A stretch of DNA of 64,000 bases, from contig PZJY01000001.1 in assembly GCA_031472005.1 (NCBI GenBank), forward strand, positions 434,001-498,000, given 5' to 3'. Positions within the stretch are counted from its first letter, which is position 1, and every line of letters starts with the position of its first letter. Shown here piece by piece: positions 10,279-21,641 of the stretch. Source of the DNA: Tetracladium setigerum (taxonomy: Eukaryota > Ascomycota > Leotiomycetes > Helotiales). Made by a program: the position numbers and the translations under genes. A model generated the notes under the pieces. That model worked only from the letters and a program-made list of their open reading frames with translations, was not told the origin of the DNA and did no database searches.

Positions 10279-11733
10279 CTAATCACCACGGATATTGCCA
10301 ATCAACCGACGAGCTGACTGCCGGTTGCCAATTCGTAACATCGGCATCTTCGAAGAAAACTTTTTCTCCCCGGCCCACCGATTTCCCACAAAATCAAACG
10401 AAAGCTCAATTCCCTCGTCCCTGTACAACTTCGCCAAGAAAGGCCAACATCTATCCAACCTGTTTGCACCCTGATTCAAAAATCTCACATAGATCTTTTT
10501 CATATACCGCACGGCTTTCAGATTCTCCAAATTTCGTTCCAGGTCAAATTTTATCGCATCCGAGACTTCGCCCTCTCCCTCCCACATGACCTGTAAGGTC
10601 AAAGCTTTAATTTTTGGGGGAGATCCGTGAAATCAAATTTGCGATATGATTGATTTCCAACTCTGAGCCCAAAGAAATGATACGTGCGGATGTCGAGCCT
10701 ACGAATGTTTTCGAAACCTCGCAGCGATTTTGTGGAAGTTAATTCATGACTCCACATATCCTCAAGTGTGAGTTCTCGCAAAGTGTTTCGCGAGCTCACA
10801 AGCAACCCTTCAACGATGTTATGAACTGGGAAATGCATTTGTCCAGTCTCATGACTTCTGTATTCTAGCCTGAGGTTCTTCAGCCCTGCACAACTGCTCA
10901 ACACCGTCGTCAAATCAGCTGGCCGCATCGCGCACAACTTGATCTCCAGGTCTTCCACCTGAAGTGGGTATTCAGGACGTAGCGTCATAGCACGACCGTT
11001 AATTCCTTCGCAAGCGAAGGATTTCAATGAAGAAAGACTAAGGACAGACATAATGTGATCTATTTGAAGAGCGATATCATCGGTGTGGTGTGTTATATGT
11101 TTCAGTCTAGGCAAGGAGGGACATGACTGCATCCCAATTCTCTCGTTTACGTAGGGCTTTTGTCCAACCTGCATTGAAATGTTAGTATTGCGTTTTCAAA
11201 GGTACGCCCACTAGATTTTGGCAACTAACCTCGTGCTCCCAGTTTTGCCCAATGCTCTGACCCCAACACCGATAGATCTACATGATCAAACGCTTTTCCA
11301 TGAGTCGCATACCGGCTATCGGGTCGACAGAGCTGAATAGTCTTGAACAAATGTCCCAAGCGGGGTTTATCCAACACAGTCCGCAGTATATACGCTCCTC
11401 GGAACTTGGTCGTCTGTCAAGCTTCATTAACACTGCCACTCAGTTTTTGTTTGTAGGGCTTACCGTGGGCATTGAATACAAAATAGGTCTAATAATACGA
11501 CACAGCCATTTGTTTACGCGGCATATTGCAAGATACTCTTTCGTATTGAGATATTTGAGAATCTCAAGAATGATCTCAACCAGGAGGTCAGAAATACCCC
11601 CATTGTTTGCCGTTGCCGGAAACATTTCGTCGACGGAACTATATCTGAATTCTGGCGTGGGATGTTTGGAAATTACTTCATTTGTTGTCAAAGAAGGCGA
11701 TGACTCGTCGTTGATGCTGGATACATACTCCAT
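10279..11733 (-). CDS. F-box/LRR-like protein with two frame breaks
   Basis: Exon 1 (11464-11733) has an F-box (ISDLLVEIILEILKYLNTKEYL... VNKWLCRIIRPILYS). Intron 1 is 11414-11463 and intron 2 11169-11229 (GTTAGT, ACTAAC, CAG). In exon 3 the frame first reads WTKALRKRENWDAVMSLL, which fits the 'WDtiM.LL...LP.LeHl' hallmark of the neighbours, then hits a stop. The following block LPRLKHIT is in another frame (break at 11106-11121; one base too many or two or more missing). A second break lies at a run of five G (10616-10620), where one extra C on the coding strand restores LPPKIKALTLQVMW. The first break is not explained by a short run, so a real deletion, hence a pseudogene, is possible. The start ATG is the first of several options. 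Confidence 0.6.
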
Positions 11734-12830
11734 ATTGAGATCTTTGCTATTTTGGGTTACTCAATGGCGAGATGATATGATATACTCAGTCGTGCAATGA
11801 AAGTTGAGATTTAAACTGCAACTGTTTTACAATAATGCGTCACGTCCCTTTTCATATGGCACAGTCTATATGGGGAGTTCTCTAGCGTTGAGTTATAGTG
11901 CGGCATCATTCTACTCAGCCTTGCTTCGTGTTCTCTAAACTTGCACTAACACCTTCTTCGGCTTTGGCCATTTCAAACCGGAGAACTCAACTAACTTGGC
12001 ATGATCATCGACGCTAGATTTAGTGAAATCCTCGTACTAGCCCTCGCAATGCCTTAATAAGCTCTGCTTATAAGGTTACAACGCAGCGGCGCGAACACAT
12101 ACAAAAATGTCGAACAGTGAAAAGTCTTGGCAAAGTCTTGGACAATTTTTGATTAAAAAAGTCACGTTTTTTAATGGGTCCAAAGAAGGTTCTACCTAAT
12201 TATTCACCATTCGCCCCACTAGTGACTAGTACCAGCCAATTAGCCACTACCAGCGCCGGCCCCACTAGTAGCTAGCACCAGCCAATTAGCCACTACCAGG
12301 CACCAGCCAATCATACCTTTGGGAGGGGGGGGGGTCCGGGGGGGGGGGGGAGGGCCCCCCCCGGCCATAAATATTATAATATAACTTAATAACTTAATAA
12401 AGATATTATTTTTTAAAAAAATACTTTTATTTTAATAATGCTTATTAAGGTCGAGGGATAGTGTGCTATCCCCTAGTGGCTAAAACGTTATTTAGGGGAA
12501 ATAATGCCAACACTGCTTATGTCATGTGATGCCAAGGTAGGCATGGCTCTTGAGAGTAACAACAAAATTGATTTCTTCATGATTGCCATACAATAATTTC
12601 CTCGCCACAACTAAGACGTTGGAATCTCAACGGTCTTCTTTTAAGATTGAACCATCAATGCACATGCATGCCTTCATGATCCAATATACTCTTGAACGGT
12701 CCCAAAGGTGATGCATTCTCCCTCCAAGTGCGATGTGACCTCTTGTTTGAGAAATCGACTGACGATTACCAGAACATGAATCATTGTTCCAATACTCGAT
12801 CAAACCAGTCCCATAACCTTTCATAGAATC
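11734..12830. other. 1.1 kb intergenic region with repeat debris
   Basis: Lies between two divergent F-box genes. It contains near-repeats of about 40 bp around 12217-12312 (CCAGCCAATTAGCCACTACC and variants), two long G runs (about 12325-12350) next to C7-8, and an AT-only stretch (12367-12450). This mix of GC-rich repeat and AT-rich flank looks like a decayed transposon end, but no transposase frame is visible. No gene is supported. Confidence 0.5.
12217..12312. repeat. Short direct repeat around CCAGCCAATTAGCCACTACC
   Basis: Two near-identical copies of a 40-bp word containing CACTAGT and CCAGCCAATTAGCCACTACC, plus a third partial copy ending CAGCCAATCATACC. It directly precedes the long G runs. 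It may be the subterminal part of a DNA transposon or MITE; the partner end is not found in this window. Confidence 0.55.
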
Positions 12831-14444
12831 ATGACGAACTTCGGAGGTAAATTTTCATTGCAGGAGTTTCCTGTTGAAATTCTCGATGACATCTTTCGGA
12901 TGCTCGATAAACCAAGTCATTGCCTGGCCATCGCAACAACATGTCGGAGGTTTCACGTAATCGTGGGGCCCATTTTATATTCGCTTCCTGTGGTATGTGA
13001 ATATTTATTTGCCTGTCTTTTAAGAATGCTTTAGCAATAATTAAATGAGCTGTTGATGTCATGATTGATTTATGAAAGGGAATTTCTGATTGTCACTTTA
13101 GCACACTGGCTCTCGGACTTCTCTTCTTGTCGCATCTATTCTTGCAAAGCCATATTTGGCAGATAATATCAAAACACTCACGATTGGCCAACCCTGCGCC
13201 ATGATCCATGTTCCAGAGCTACCAGTTCCGCGCACGAACGAGCAGCAATATCAGAATCCCAATCCACTCACCGAAAGCTGTTCAAATATTAAAGATCTAT
13301 TACGTCAACATAACAGCATTGAAGAAGGAAAGAAACGAAGAAGAGATTCAAGAGAAACAAAAATCCATTTCAGCCACGGTTCTGCGGAGCAAAAACGTTC
13401 TTCGATTCCCTCGGTGCTCCCAGAACAGCAGATGTATTACTCGTTTCCCTCAGTCTTCAAAGAACTGAGATGGGACACTATCATGCCTCTCCTTCTCTTA
13501 CTTCTTCCTAATCTCGAGCACCTTAATTTAAATCAAAATTCGGTCGAACACACCCGGACAGGCAACATCATAGCCATTTTCAAGCGTGCCGCAATGCTCG
13601 GGCCTCAATCCGACCTATTTCTCAATGCTCCCACCCCACTCCCGAATCTCCGGGAGATAAGAATCACTGGCTCCGTTGACGATATGTTCATCATCGGCCC
13701 AATATTTTCCTTGCCATCTCTTAGGAAGTTGTCATTTGAAGAGATCCAGTCGAGCGCTGTGCCGCGTTTTAGCAACCAATCTACGGTTCGAGACCTGACC
13801 ATCAAAGATTGTCATCTGTCTTCAAACTGGCTGAGGAGTTTCATTCACAAGTTTCCACATCTAGAACGTCTATGCATCGATCGAGCCCGCCAAAAATCCT
13901 CGTCAGGTTACTCACTATCAGCTATCATGTCTGTGTTAAGCCCTCCAATACAAGAAATTGTACTTCTCGACCCGAAGAACTTACACCTCAACTACCCTTC
14001 CCCGACAACCCCCTTCGCTCCTTCGCGCCGTTCATCAATTTACGCATAATTGATGTCCAGGCACAATACCTCCTTGGTCAGGAGATCTATTTATCGGCGG
14101 GACCAGGAAAAGCAACGCGTACCTTTGAATTCACCGATCTCCCACCCTCGCTTACGCGACTCACAATGCGAAGTCTCTATTTTAATAACATGACTAAGTT
14201 GATAACAAGTACGCTTGAGAAAAATCTTTCTAATATGGATCGTTTCCCTCTCTTGAAGAATATTCGTTTATACTTCACAACCATGACTCCTGTGGAGAAG
14301 GACAACGGAACAGCATGGTTGAGCTTGGTAAAGGAATACCGAAAATTGGGAGTGACGCTTTCTCTTTTCTCGAGAATGAGAATTAAGTTGAGTGATACTT
14401 ACGAGAAGGTCATTTTCGAAGATTTTGATGATGGCCTCTTCTAG
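12831..14444 (+). CDS. F-box/LRR-like protein, one apparent single-base deletion
   Basis: Exon 1 (12831-12992, 54 codons) encodes the F-box (LQEFPVEILDDIFRML... TCRRFHVIVGPILYSLPV). Intron 12993-13101 has GTATGT and a TTTAG end. Exon 2 starts HTGSRTSLLVASILAKPYLA and contains the group hallmark 'RWDTIMPLLLLLLPNLEHL' and clear LRR-like units. The frame is lost in 14000-14003 (a run of four C). One added C would join LHLNYPSP to DNPLRSFAPFINLRIID, as expected for the fold. The reading then runs to the stop at 14442-14444. The total exon length is one base short of a multiple of three. A long basic insert (EEGKKRRRDSRETK) sits in the spacer before the LRR part. Confidence 0.75.
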
Positions 14445-14954
14445 TTCGAAGGGTGATCAACTGATATTCGCTGACAGATGTTTACGCTCTTTTCAATGTT
14501 TCATGAAAATTGTCCCATGGGCCTGCGAAGGGATAATCTTAATAACTAAATAATCAAGAAAGGATAAATTTAAGACAATCTGAAATAAAATTTACCTATT
14601 TCATTCTGTTCCTTGTAATTACCCGATGACTTGCCTCACGCAGCAGCAATTATCGATAAACCGGTCATGTGTTTCTCCCCTTTTTTTTCAAACAAGATCT
14701 AATGTCCACGCACTGTTCTGTGGATATGGGCATTTTCTATCTTCCCTATTGCATTGTTGATTTTTAATAATCACTACATCTAGCATTTTCTCTCGTCTGT
14801 TTCTATTGTAAAGTTGACATCGGAGAATTCTGTGTTTAGTCAGCGAACAATCAATTGAACATGAGAAACCCTAACCTCTCCTCGTTCTTACAACCCACAT
14901 TTCATCAACACCACAAACACGAACCGACACAACTTTAGCTGTCAAAGATCCCAG
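14445..14954. other. Intergenic region between tandem F-box genes
   Basis: 510 bp without a coding frame of interest. It is AT-rich and has a run of eight T near 14681. It should hold the terminator of the upstream gene and the promoter of the downstream one; no specific site is recognised. Confidence 0.4.
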
Positions 14955-16567
14955 ATGACCTTTGACATTGTACCCCCTGAGATTTTGAATGCCATTCTGT
15001 CTCTCTTGGACCGCTCAGCGCTGAAAACGCTCCGGCGAGTGAATAAATTGCTTGCGAGACGCCTTGTTCCGCTGCTATTTAGCGATCTAGAGTCATGGCT
15101 TCAAAGCGACTCCCTAAATCGGTAGGTAATTCACAGCAATTGGAATATTTGGGTTAAACTATCCAGGAACTAACACAGAAACAGGCTCGTCTCCATCGCC
15201 AATCACGACGCGCTTTCTCAGCATGTACAGAGTCTTACGATTACTAGTGATTTTGTCACTTCCCACATCATGGGGCCAGCAGATCTCATTGATGCAGTTC
15301 GCAGAGAGGTTACGAGTTTTATAACGCGACGCAAGAGACTAAACGAAGGTTCTAGTCTCGAAGATGCGAACTCGATGAACCTTGAAGGATTTGTTAGTTT
15401 GGGTTATTCTCATCCCGCAACAAAGAATATTTCGCCCGAGAGACTGCACGATTTAGGATGGCCTCAAGAGCGACTATTCTCGGTTTGGAAACTCCAGAGA
15501 GATGTAGCTATTAAGCAAATTCAGTGCCTGAATAGTGACATGGGTCTCGAAGCACTAACAGCCGCCCTAAAACGATTTCCCAATCTATCTTCTATCCGGC
15601 TTTCAACCGATGGAATCGGTGGTCCAGGCAAATTGAGGGTCGATGGCATGGAAGACTATTTTACACGAGAGAATACGTTTAGGGCAGACGGACGTCAGCT
15701 TTCTATTCTCATCGCTGCAGCCGCTGCAGCAACAGCGACAGACCCGTCATCCTCCACTCCCTTCGACGCCGCAACAGTCAAGTCCTTCATAGTCGATGAA
15801 GATTTCTTCTGGTATGAGGACGAGGAAACATTCACCGACCGATCTATCCGCCGACGGCCTGATTTCGGTACTGTTGTTCAACTCGCGACTCTCCGCAACG
15901 CGCTTCCCTTCTTCGCAAATCTCACGGCACTGACACTCCCGGCTCGTTATGGAATTCCTTGTGACGGGCACGACGTCGAGGCAAATATGGTGTGTTTACT
16001 TGCCGCACTACCCAAGTTGGAGCATCTCACCTTGTACAATTCGGCCCTTAATCATTCGGACTTTAATCACCTTTCGTTGAGCCATGCTGTCTCCTCGATG
16101 ACGACGAAATCTCTTCGCACGCTCGAACTCCCATCCTGTATCCTTCGTCTTAGCGACATAAAAAGTTATTTGAGGCAAATTTGGAAACACTGAATAGCAT
16201 TCAGATCGAGAACATCTCGTTGCTTGAGGGTCAATTTGTTGATTTTTGTATCTTGCTTCGAAACCTCCCTAAACTGAACCAATTTGGCCTGAACGGCTGC
16301 ATCGTAGAGGTTGAGGATGAACAGCAGGAATATTTTTATGCACTTGACACGGACGACGACCGATTTTACCGGAACAGAGAGCGTAGATACTTGGCTAGGG
16401 AGGCAATAATTGATTTTGTATTACACAGGACAGAGGACTTCCCACTGGAGCTGTTGGATACCTCTAGTCCCCTGTGTCATGACTTAGGACAATACAGGAT
16501 GAAAGTTCTTATTGGAGCGTCTAAGTTGTGTTCTACACACGAGACAGATTTTAAATATGAACTATAG
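14955..16567 (+). CDS. F-box protein, one apparent single-base deletion
   Basis: Exon 1 (14955-15121) encodes the F-box (FDIVPPEILNAILSLLDRSALK... NKLLARRLVPLLF). Intron 15122-15184 (GTAGGT, CTAAC, CAG) leads to exon 2 (15185-16567). The body differs from the neighbours: it has an AAA-rich loop near 15715-15735 and the segment 'LRNALPFFANLTALTLP' with LRR-like spacing. Frame is lost at 16174-16175 (GG). One added G would read YLR-A-NLETLNSIQIENIS and continue through an acidic end to the stop at 16565-16567. Exon lengths sum to one base short of a multiple of three. Target unknown. It probably belongs to a second F-box subfamily rather than a recent tandem copy of its neighbours. Confidence 0.7.
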
Positions 16568-18132
16568 ATAAATAATCAAGAAATGATAATTCTGTAATAA
16601 ACCAAAATAAAAGCCCGCGTCTGTAATTCTACTTCTAGAATGCCTTGTGGGCTCGCGCAGCAGCTATTATTCGAGAAATAGGTCATACATCATACCCATA
16701 CTTGCTCCCACCATCAGCATATTCCTCAAAATCATCATTTCGCTCTTGCCTCCTCCTCGCCCTCTCCCCTGCCTCCTCATTCCCAATACTATCCATATAG
16801 CTATGAAACTCTCTGCTCATCTTCACCACACTAGCAAAATGCTCCTCTTCAACATCCACCTTCATGATACCATCCCCATCACCAGCTTCATCCGCGTCCT
16901 TACTCGCCTGATACGCCGCCAAACTGATCGCCGTCTGAAAAGCATTTCTAATTTCCCTGCCGTTCCACTTCAACGCCTTCACCTCTCTATCGTTCAGAGC
17001 ATATTCTTTCGCGTATTTCGATACTCGGATCTCGAGGCGTGATTCGTTGGGGTCGAGGGGTTTCGTGACTAGTGTTTTCATATCGACTTCAAGTTTGTGG
17101 AAGAAACCTTTTCAAATTTGTTTCATTTTGGTTTCATCGAGTGAGGCATATCCAATCACGACGTGAATACGTGAGAGAAATGCGTCGTCAATTTGCCCGA
17201 TGTGGTTGGTGGTTAGAAAGAGAAGGCCTTGGAAATATTCCATTTTGCGGAGGAAAACTGCACAGAATTCGCGAAGCGTCAGTCTTGTCTTAAGCTAAAC
17301 CAAAGTACTTGAGTTGGGTAAGTGCGCAGTTGTAGAATTAATCATGCGTACCAGAAACCAAACCATTTCGCGCAATATCAGCACCTTTTCTCCGTTCGAG
17401 AAAGATGTCTGCTTCGTCAATTAAAAGAATGGCGTCCCATCTTTCTGCTAGACGGAACCATTTTGTCAATTGATATTCGATTCGCTGTTCATCAAGGTAT
17501 ATATCTGCTATTGTGAGCGAGATTAAAGGCCGTCTAGTGGCTTCCGCCGCATATTCTATTCTCGCTGTTAGGACTGGGGATCATTCTCAAAAAATAGTAA
17601 CCAGGAGTTTCTACCAACTGTGTAGGTATTTCCCACCCCAGGCGGACTTCAATTAATTAGTTCGGTTTGTCAGATGAGCAGAAGACAATAATCACCCGTG
17701 AAGTAGCACAATTTGTCCCTCTCCCTTTCCTTGAATAAAGTCCAATTTCCATGAATTATTCTGTGCATGTGAGATAGCTTTGATGATTTGTTGCTTTGCT
17801 GATTCCATGACTACCGAATTCAGCATTTCCTCTCGTCTAGGAACTTCTGTTATGAATTTGATATCAAAATATTCTGTTTTTAGTCAGCGCCAGCGCTATC
17901 TATATTGATTAACAAAAGGCCGTTCTTGAAGAGTGAAACCATTGGATTCAGCAGTAACAATGAAATCTCAGGAAATAGATGAAACGTCTCAATTCCACCG
18001 CCTTTCCATGGAAAGTAGGGGTCCGGTGTTTTTATGGTCGCAGCCTTCTCGCATTTAAACAGAATAGACACAATAATCATGGCGTTCATTGGGTCCACTA
18101 GAGCCAATACGTTCGCTCTTAGACAGAGGCTA

Positions 18133-18180
18133 AGTCCCCACCCCCCCTTCTGGCCACCCCCCCTTCTGGCCACCCCACCA
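18133..18180 (+). repeat. Left terminal inverted repeat of the Fot1-type element
   Basis: 48 bp beginning AGTCCCCACCCCCCC and containing two tandem copies of a CCTTCTGGCCACCCC unit. It matches the right end in inverted orientation with one small difference. Confidence 0.9.
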
Positions 18181-19904
18181 AAATCTACCACTTTACATTT
18201 AACACTTAATATCTTTACAACGCCTCGACTTCTATACAATCCCCGGTAGAATCAGACTCTATAAATAAATCCGAATCGATTGGTACCACTCCGACCTCTC
18301 TAGCTTCGATTTGGGCCAATCTAATAGCCTTAATGTCTATAAACCTCGAATTTAGAGATACCTAGACCTTTCGGCGTCTCCTTAGTTTATATAGATCCAA
18401 TTAAGTTTCTAGCTCTTTTATTCGATTCTCGGCTTATACTAAAGCAAAGTCCTTCTCATTTAAACCTTTTATAACCTTCCGAAAGAGTAATCGACGTGTC
18501 GGAAGATCATTATGGCCAAGCCGAGTAAGAGTGTCGAATTATAAATGTAATTCTCTCCCGACTTTAAGTGTATGCCACTCAATCGATGATATACTTATAT
18601 TCCACTTAGTATTAGAGCTCTTTAGAGGGGCCGATTCCGAAGCTTTATTACTATTCTTTAGTAATAATCGGCTTATTAGAGGTTTACTTATATTCATTAG
18701 CTATAACCCCGTAGCATGTTATCCGGCTAAGATATTATTAATTATAATTATAGCTTCCCGGGCCTTATAATAATATATTAAGAAGTTACGCTTACTAATT
18801 GGTGCCGAATCGGTTAAAAGACTTAAGAGATTGAGCTCTTTCCGATAAGCAGCCTTAAGAGGAGAGAAAATCGATAAATCTAATGGTTAAAGGATATGAG
18901 AGCTATAAGGAGGTAAAAATAAGAGATATATATTCGATTCGAGGCATTTAAATATAAATTCGGTGATTTCATAACTTCCATAGCTATCTAAGATAAGTAG
19001 TCGAGCCGAACTATTAGCCGGTGCTATCTTTAAAATGAACACCTTCTCGAGCCATTTTAAAGCCGTACGGTTAGTTGTCCATCCATTATTTATTATAATG
19101 AATTGCTATAACGTAAATATATCGATCTCGGCCGGAAACCATTATTATTGTACCGACTTTCCCTTATATATAATAAGTGGAGTAGTTCTGACGCCGGTAG
19201 TAGAGATAGCCTCGATAAATAATGTCTAACTCTTAGTACCGGCTTGTTTCTTTTAAATAAAACGTCGTTCCGAGCTACTAAGGACTAATCCATTAAGCTT
19301 ATAACCTTTTATAATACCGGCCTCGTCTATATTCCATCGATTCTCTGGCTTAATAGCTTGGATGGCCGGAATTTGAAAATTTTGGAACTAAGCTTTAATT
19401 ATGTCGGACCTAGCGCCATTCACTCGTACCGAATTGACCGTGAGTTGCCTTTTAGTCTTAAGTATTGGATTCCGTAATAAGAACCTCCGGACCCATCGCT
19501 TTCCAAGTGGTGTATTATCGTTTTAGAGCTTGTAAAGACGTTCATTAAAGACCTTTAGTTGCGAGTGAGTGATGCTCTGGCCGAGAGCTTCCTAGGTCAA
19601 TACCCAGGAGGTAAGTCGATCCTTTACTACTCGAGGAAGCTTTTGCAAGTGTTCGGCACTATCACGACGAGTAGAGTTCTGTTGTAATCGTAGTTGTAAG
19701 GTAGCCCTTAGAATCCCCCACTTAAGAGCAACTTTACGAATAAACTTCCCATTTCCGATCTTTGTAAGTGCTTGCCCCACGTTAAATTCAGTATATTGAG
19801 ACTTTCGCATGATCACAATTCACAATATAAATTTAGTGGCGATTGATGGAAGAATGAAAAAGTTATTAATTTTTTAAGTGGTGATGTGTAGCTACGGATG
19901 AGGT

Positions 19905-19953
19905 TGGTGGGGTGGCCAGAAGGTGGGGGTGGCCAGAAGGGGGGGTGGGGACT
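19905..19953 (-). repeat. Right terminal inverted repeat of the Fot1-type element
   Basis: 49 bp, inverted copy of 18133-18180 with one inserted base in the central C run. Followed by the TA target duplicate at 19954-19955. Confidence 0.9.
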
Positions 19954-20151
19954 TAAGTCTTAAGGAAACTTACTCCATTTCTTTGCCAAAAGTGCAAAGC
20001 CTTTAATTTTCGGGAAAAACAGCATAAAATGATGATCAGTCAGCTCTGGACTTTGAATTGTAAGATCGTTGTATTTCGCCCACTTGGAGTTTCTTTTAGT
20101 CTTGCAGTGTGTACCGTACACCAGGAATCCGCTACTTCCGATCTTACGTAG

Positions 20152-21384
20152 ATGAAAAGATACATAGCGCAGCTTTATGTTCTCGTCTTTCAACTGCTTG
20201 TGGACATAATGCAATGGTTCAGGTCGAGAATAAGGAGGTTTTATGGTGCCTTCGACGAGGAGGGCTTTAGCAAACTTCTTACTGGAAAGACCGACAAAAT
20301 GAAGAAGTTAGGGCAAAAACTGGAAAACGAAGGAAAGCTCGCTACCGAAGCAGAGATAAAGAAATTGGCTGCAAGACCTGAACAATCAAGCACCGAAGCC
20401 CTGATAGAAAGATTACTGGCTGAAATGAACGATCTAATCAGGGAATGCGAGGAGACACTTGGGAAGAAGGTGCAGCAAGCGATGCGAGACGAAGCGAAAT
20501 CCATAGTATGGGATTTTCAAAACAATCGAAGCGCAATTGCAAAGAGTCGAGCAAAAGCCGAAGAATCCCAGGATCTACCGGGAGAGCTACTTAGTGGCTG
20601 CCAGATCCTCAGCAAAGCACAGGTTCAAGACGGTGCTCAATTCCTCCGGGTCTACCAGCAAAATGAAATGGTGATGGCCTTAACGTTGAAATCCAAGCAA
20701 ATGAGTGTAAAAATCGAAGTCCTTCATCGCATGAAATGCCTCCTATCAGCATCCTCGGCATCTTAGTCACTCTGGATCTGTGGACAAGCCCATGTGCCGA
20801 CTCCATCGCAAGCAACACTAACAGCTGCAAACCTCTGCTCCGCAGCATGGAACGCGGGGATTCCAGTGTTGACATACTTTTGTCAACGAAGCCAGGCAAC
20901 TAGCAGCTCTCGGGTCATCGCGAAACAGCCGGTGGAAGCCAATGGAGTTGGGAGATTTGTGTACTCGCTAATCTCACAGCTTGTGGACCTTATTTCGGAA
21001 GATGAGGTTGCAAAAGATCTAGACTTGTCGATCACGCGATTCGAAGCACTCGATGGCAGTATTAAGGCTCTTCCGTCAGCGGTGTCCTTGCTAAGAGATC
21101 TGCTCTCGATACGCCCAGCTCTGTTATTCTATTTCTTCGATGGACTTCAGCTTCTCCACCGAAATTTGACCAAGGTTGAAGCAAAGGCTCTGGGAGATGT
21201 AATCCAAATGCTGCGAAAGATCAATGATTCTTCTTATGGCGGCCACGAAGGGGTGGTTAATGTGATATATACCACAGACAGGTTATTCGACGCGCTGGGA
21301 ATATTTCGTGGTCATGAGCGACTTAACATATCTGATTTTGAAGATGAGGGCCGAAAAGGAGCAATCGATTCTGTGGAATTGTGA
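20152..21384 (+). pseudogene. Fragment of a fungal NACHT/DUF7708-like protein
   Basis: The frame opens at 20152 right after a stop, reads 204 codons, meets TAG at 20764-20766, and continues in the same frame to 21382-21384. The first half has a Trp/Arg-rich start (QWFRSRIRRFYGAF) and a coiled, K/E-rich stretch, similar to the end of a DUF7708 region. The second half begins SLWICGQAHVPTPSQ and resembles the part of fungal STAND-like proteins in which cellular 'prisoner' signalling or P-loop domains are expected, but no Walker motif is visible. The usual N-terminal portion is absent. The TAG could be a C-to-T change of CAG. A following ATP-binding half is missing. Naming is tentative. Confidence 0.45.
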
Positions 21385-21641
21385 TTCAGGGATAGTCAGA
21401 TCAGAGCAATGATCGATACGGTTGAGGATTTGGTTTCGCAGAGATATGAGTCTGTAGAGATATTGAAATGGAGAGGTGTGGAGTTGAGCCTCAGGAGTTA
21501 ATGGACTGCACTAGTGAAGGGGTCTGATTACATAAGCCGAACTCTCAGTAACCGAAACAATTATTAGTAGTTTAACCTTCCACCATTTCCTGTATCTTAT
21601 TTCCACTATGTAAAGCTTTCTGCTTCTCATGCGCTGTCTTC

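Larger units (their letters stand above)
18133..19953 (-). mobile_element. Fot1/pogo-type DNA transposon, decayed (RIP-like)
   Basis: A 1821-bp element bounded by near-perfect 48/49-bp terminal inverted repeats and flanked by TA on both sides (18131-18132 and 19954-19955), the target duplication of Tc1/mariner-Fot1 elements. The minus strand encodes a transposase starting near 19810 with a psq-type helix-turn-helix (ALTKIGNGKFIRKVAL, then RRDSAEHLQKLPRV). The catalytic DDE_1 parts follow: NRWNIDEAG, LLILDSYGS and PLDLSIFSPL give the three Asp residues. Many in-frame TAA/TAG codons interrupt it, for example where a Gln is expected before PLDLS. The whole body is strongly AT-rich, which fits repeat-induced C-to-T mutation. 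It lies wholly inside an intron of the AAA pseudogene. Not active. Confidence 0.9.
16683..20214 (-). pseudogene. AAA+ ATPase (fungal AAA family), disabled and carrying a transposon in an intron
   Basis: Exons on the minus strand: 19974-20214, 17696-17873, 17615-17646, 17352-17564 and 16683-17257, with four introns (2100, 49, 50 and 94 bp). The order matches the fungal AAA family: PKIKGFALLAKKW, then KYFDIKFITEVP, then GKGEGQIVLLHG and a Walker A, then ATRRPLISLTIADI, Walker B AILLIDEADIFLERR, a FLRKMEYFQGLLFLTTN stretch, and a C-terminal lid. Walker A reads GPPGVGNT, so the invariant Lys is Asn. A TGA at 17112-17114 replaces a position that I expect to be Trp from family knowledge. The 2.1 kb intron (17874-19973) contains the Fot1-type element. 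The 5' end is uncertain because the opposite strand carries another gene piece from 20152. Two independent lesions make an active enzyme unlikely. Confidence 0.72.

Noticed and set aside
17880..18239. 119-codon minus-strand frame next to the transposon as a gene
   Set aside because: It lies inside the enlarged AAA intron, runs through the transposon inverted repeat and has no recognisable domain.
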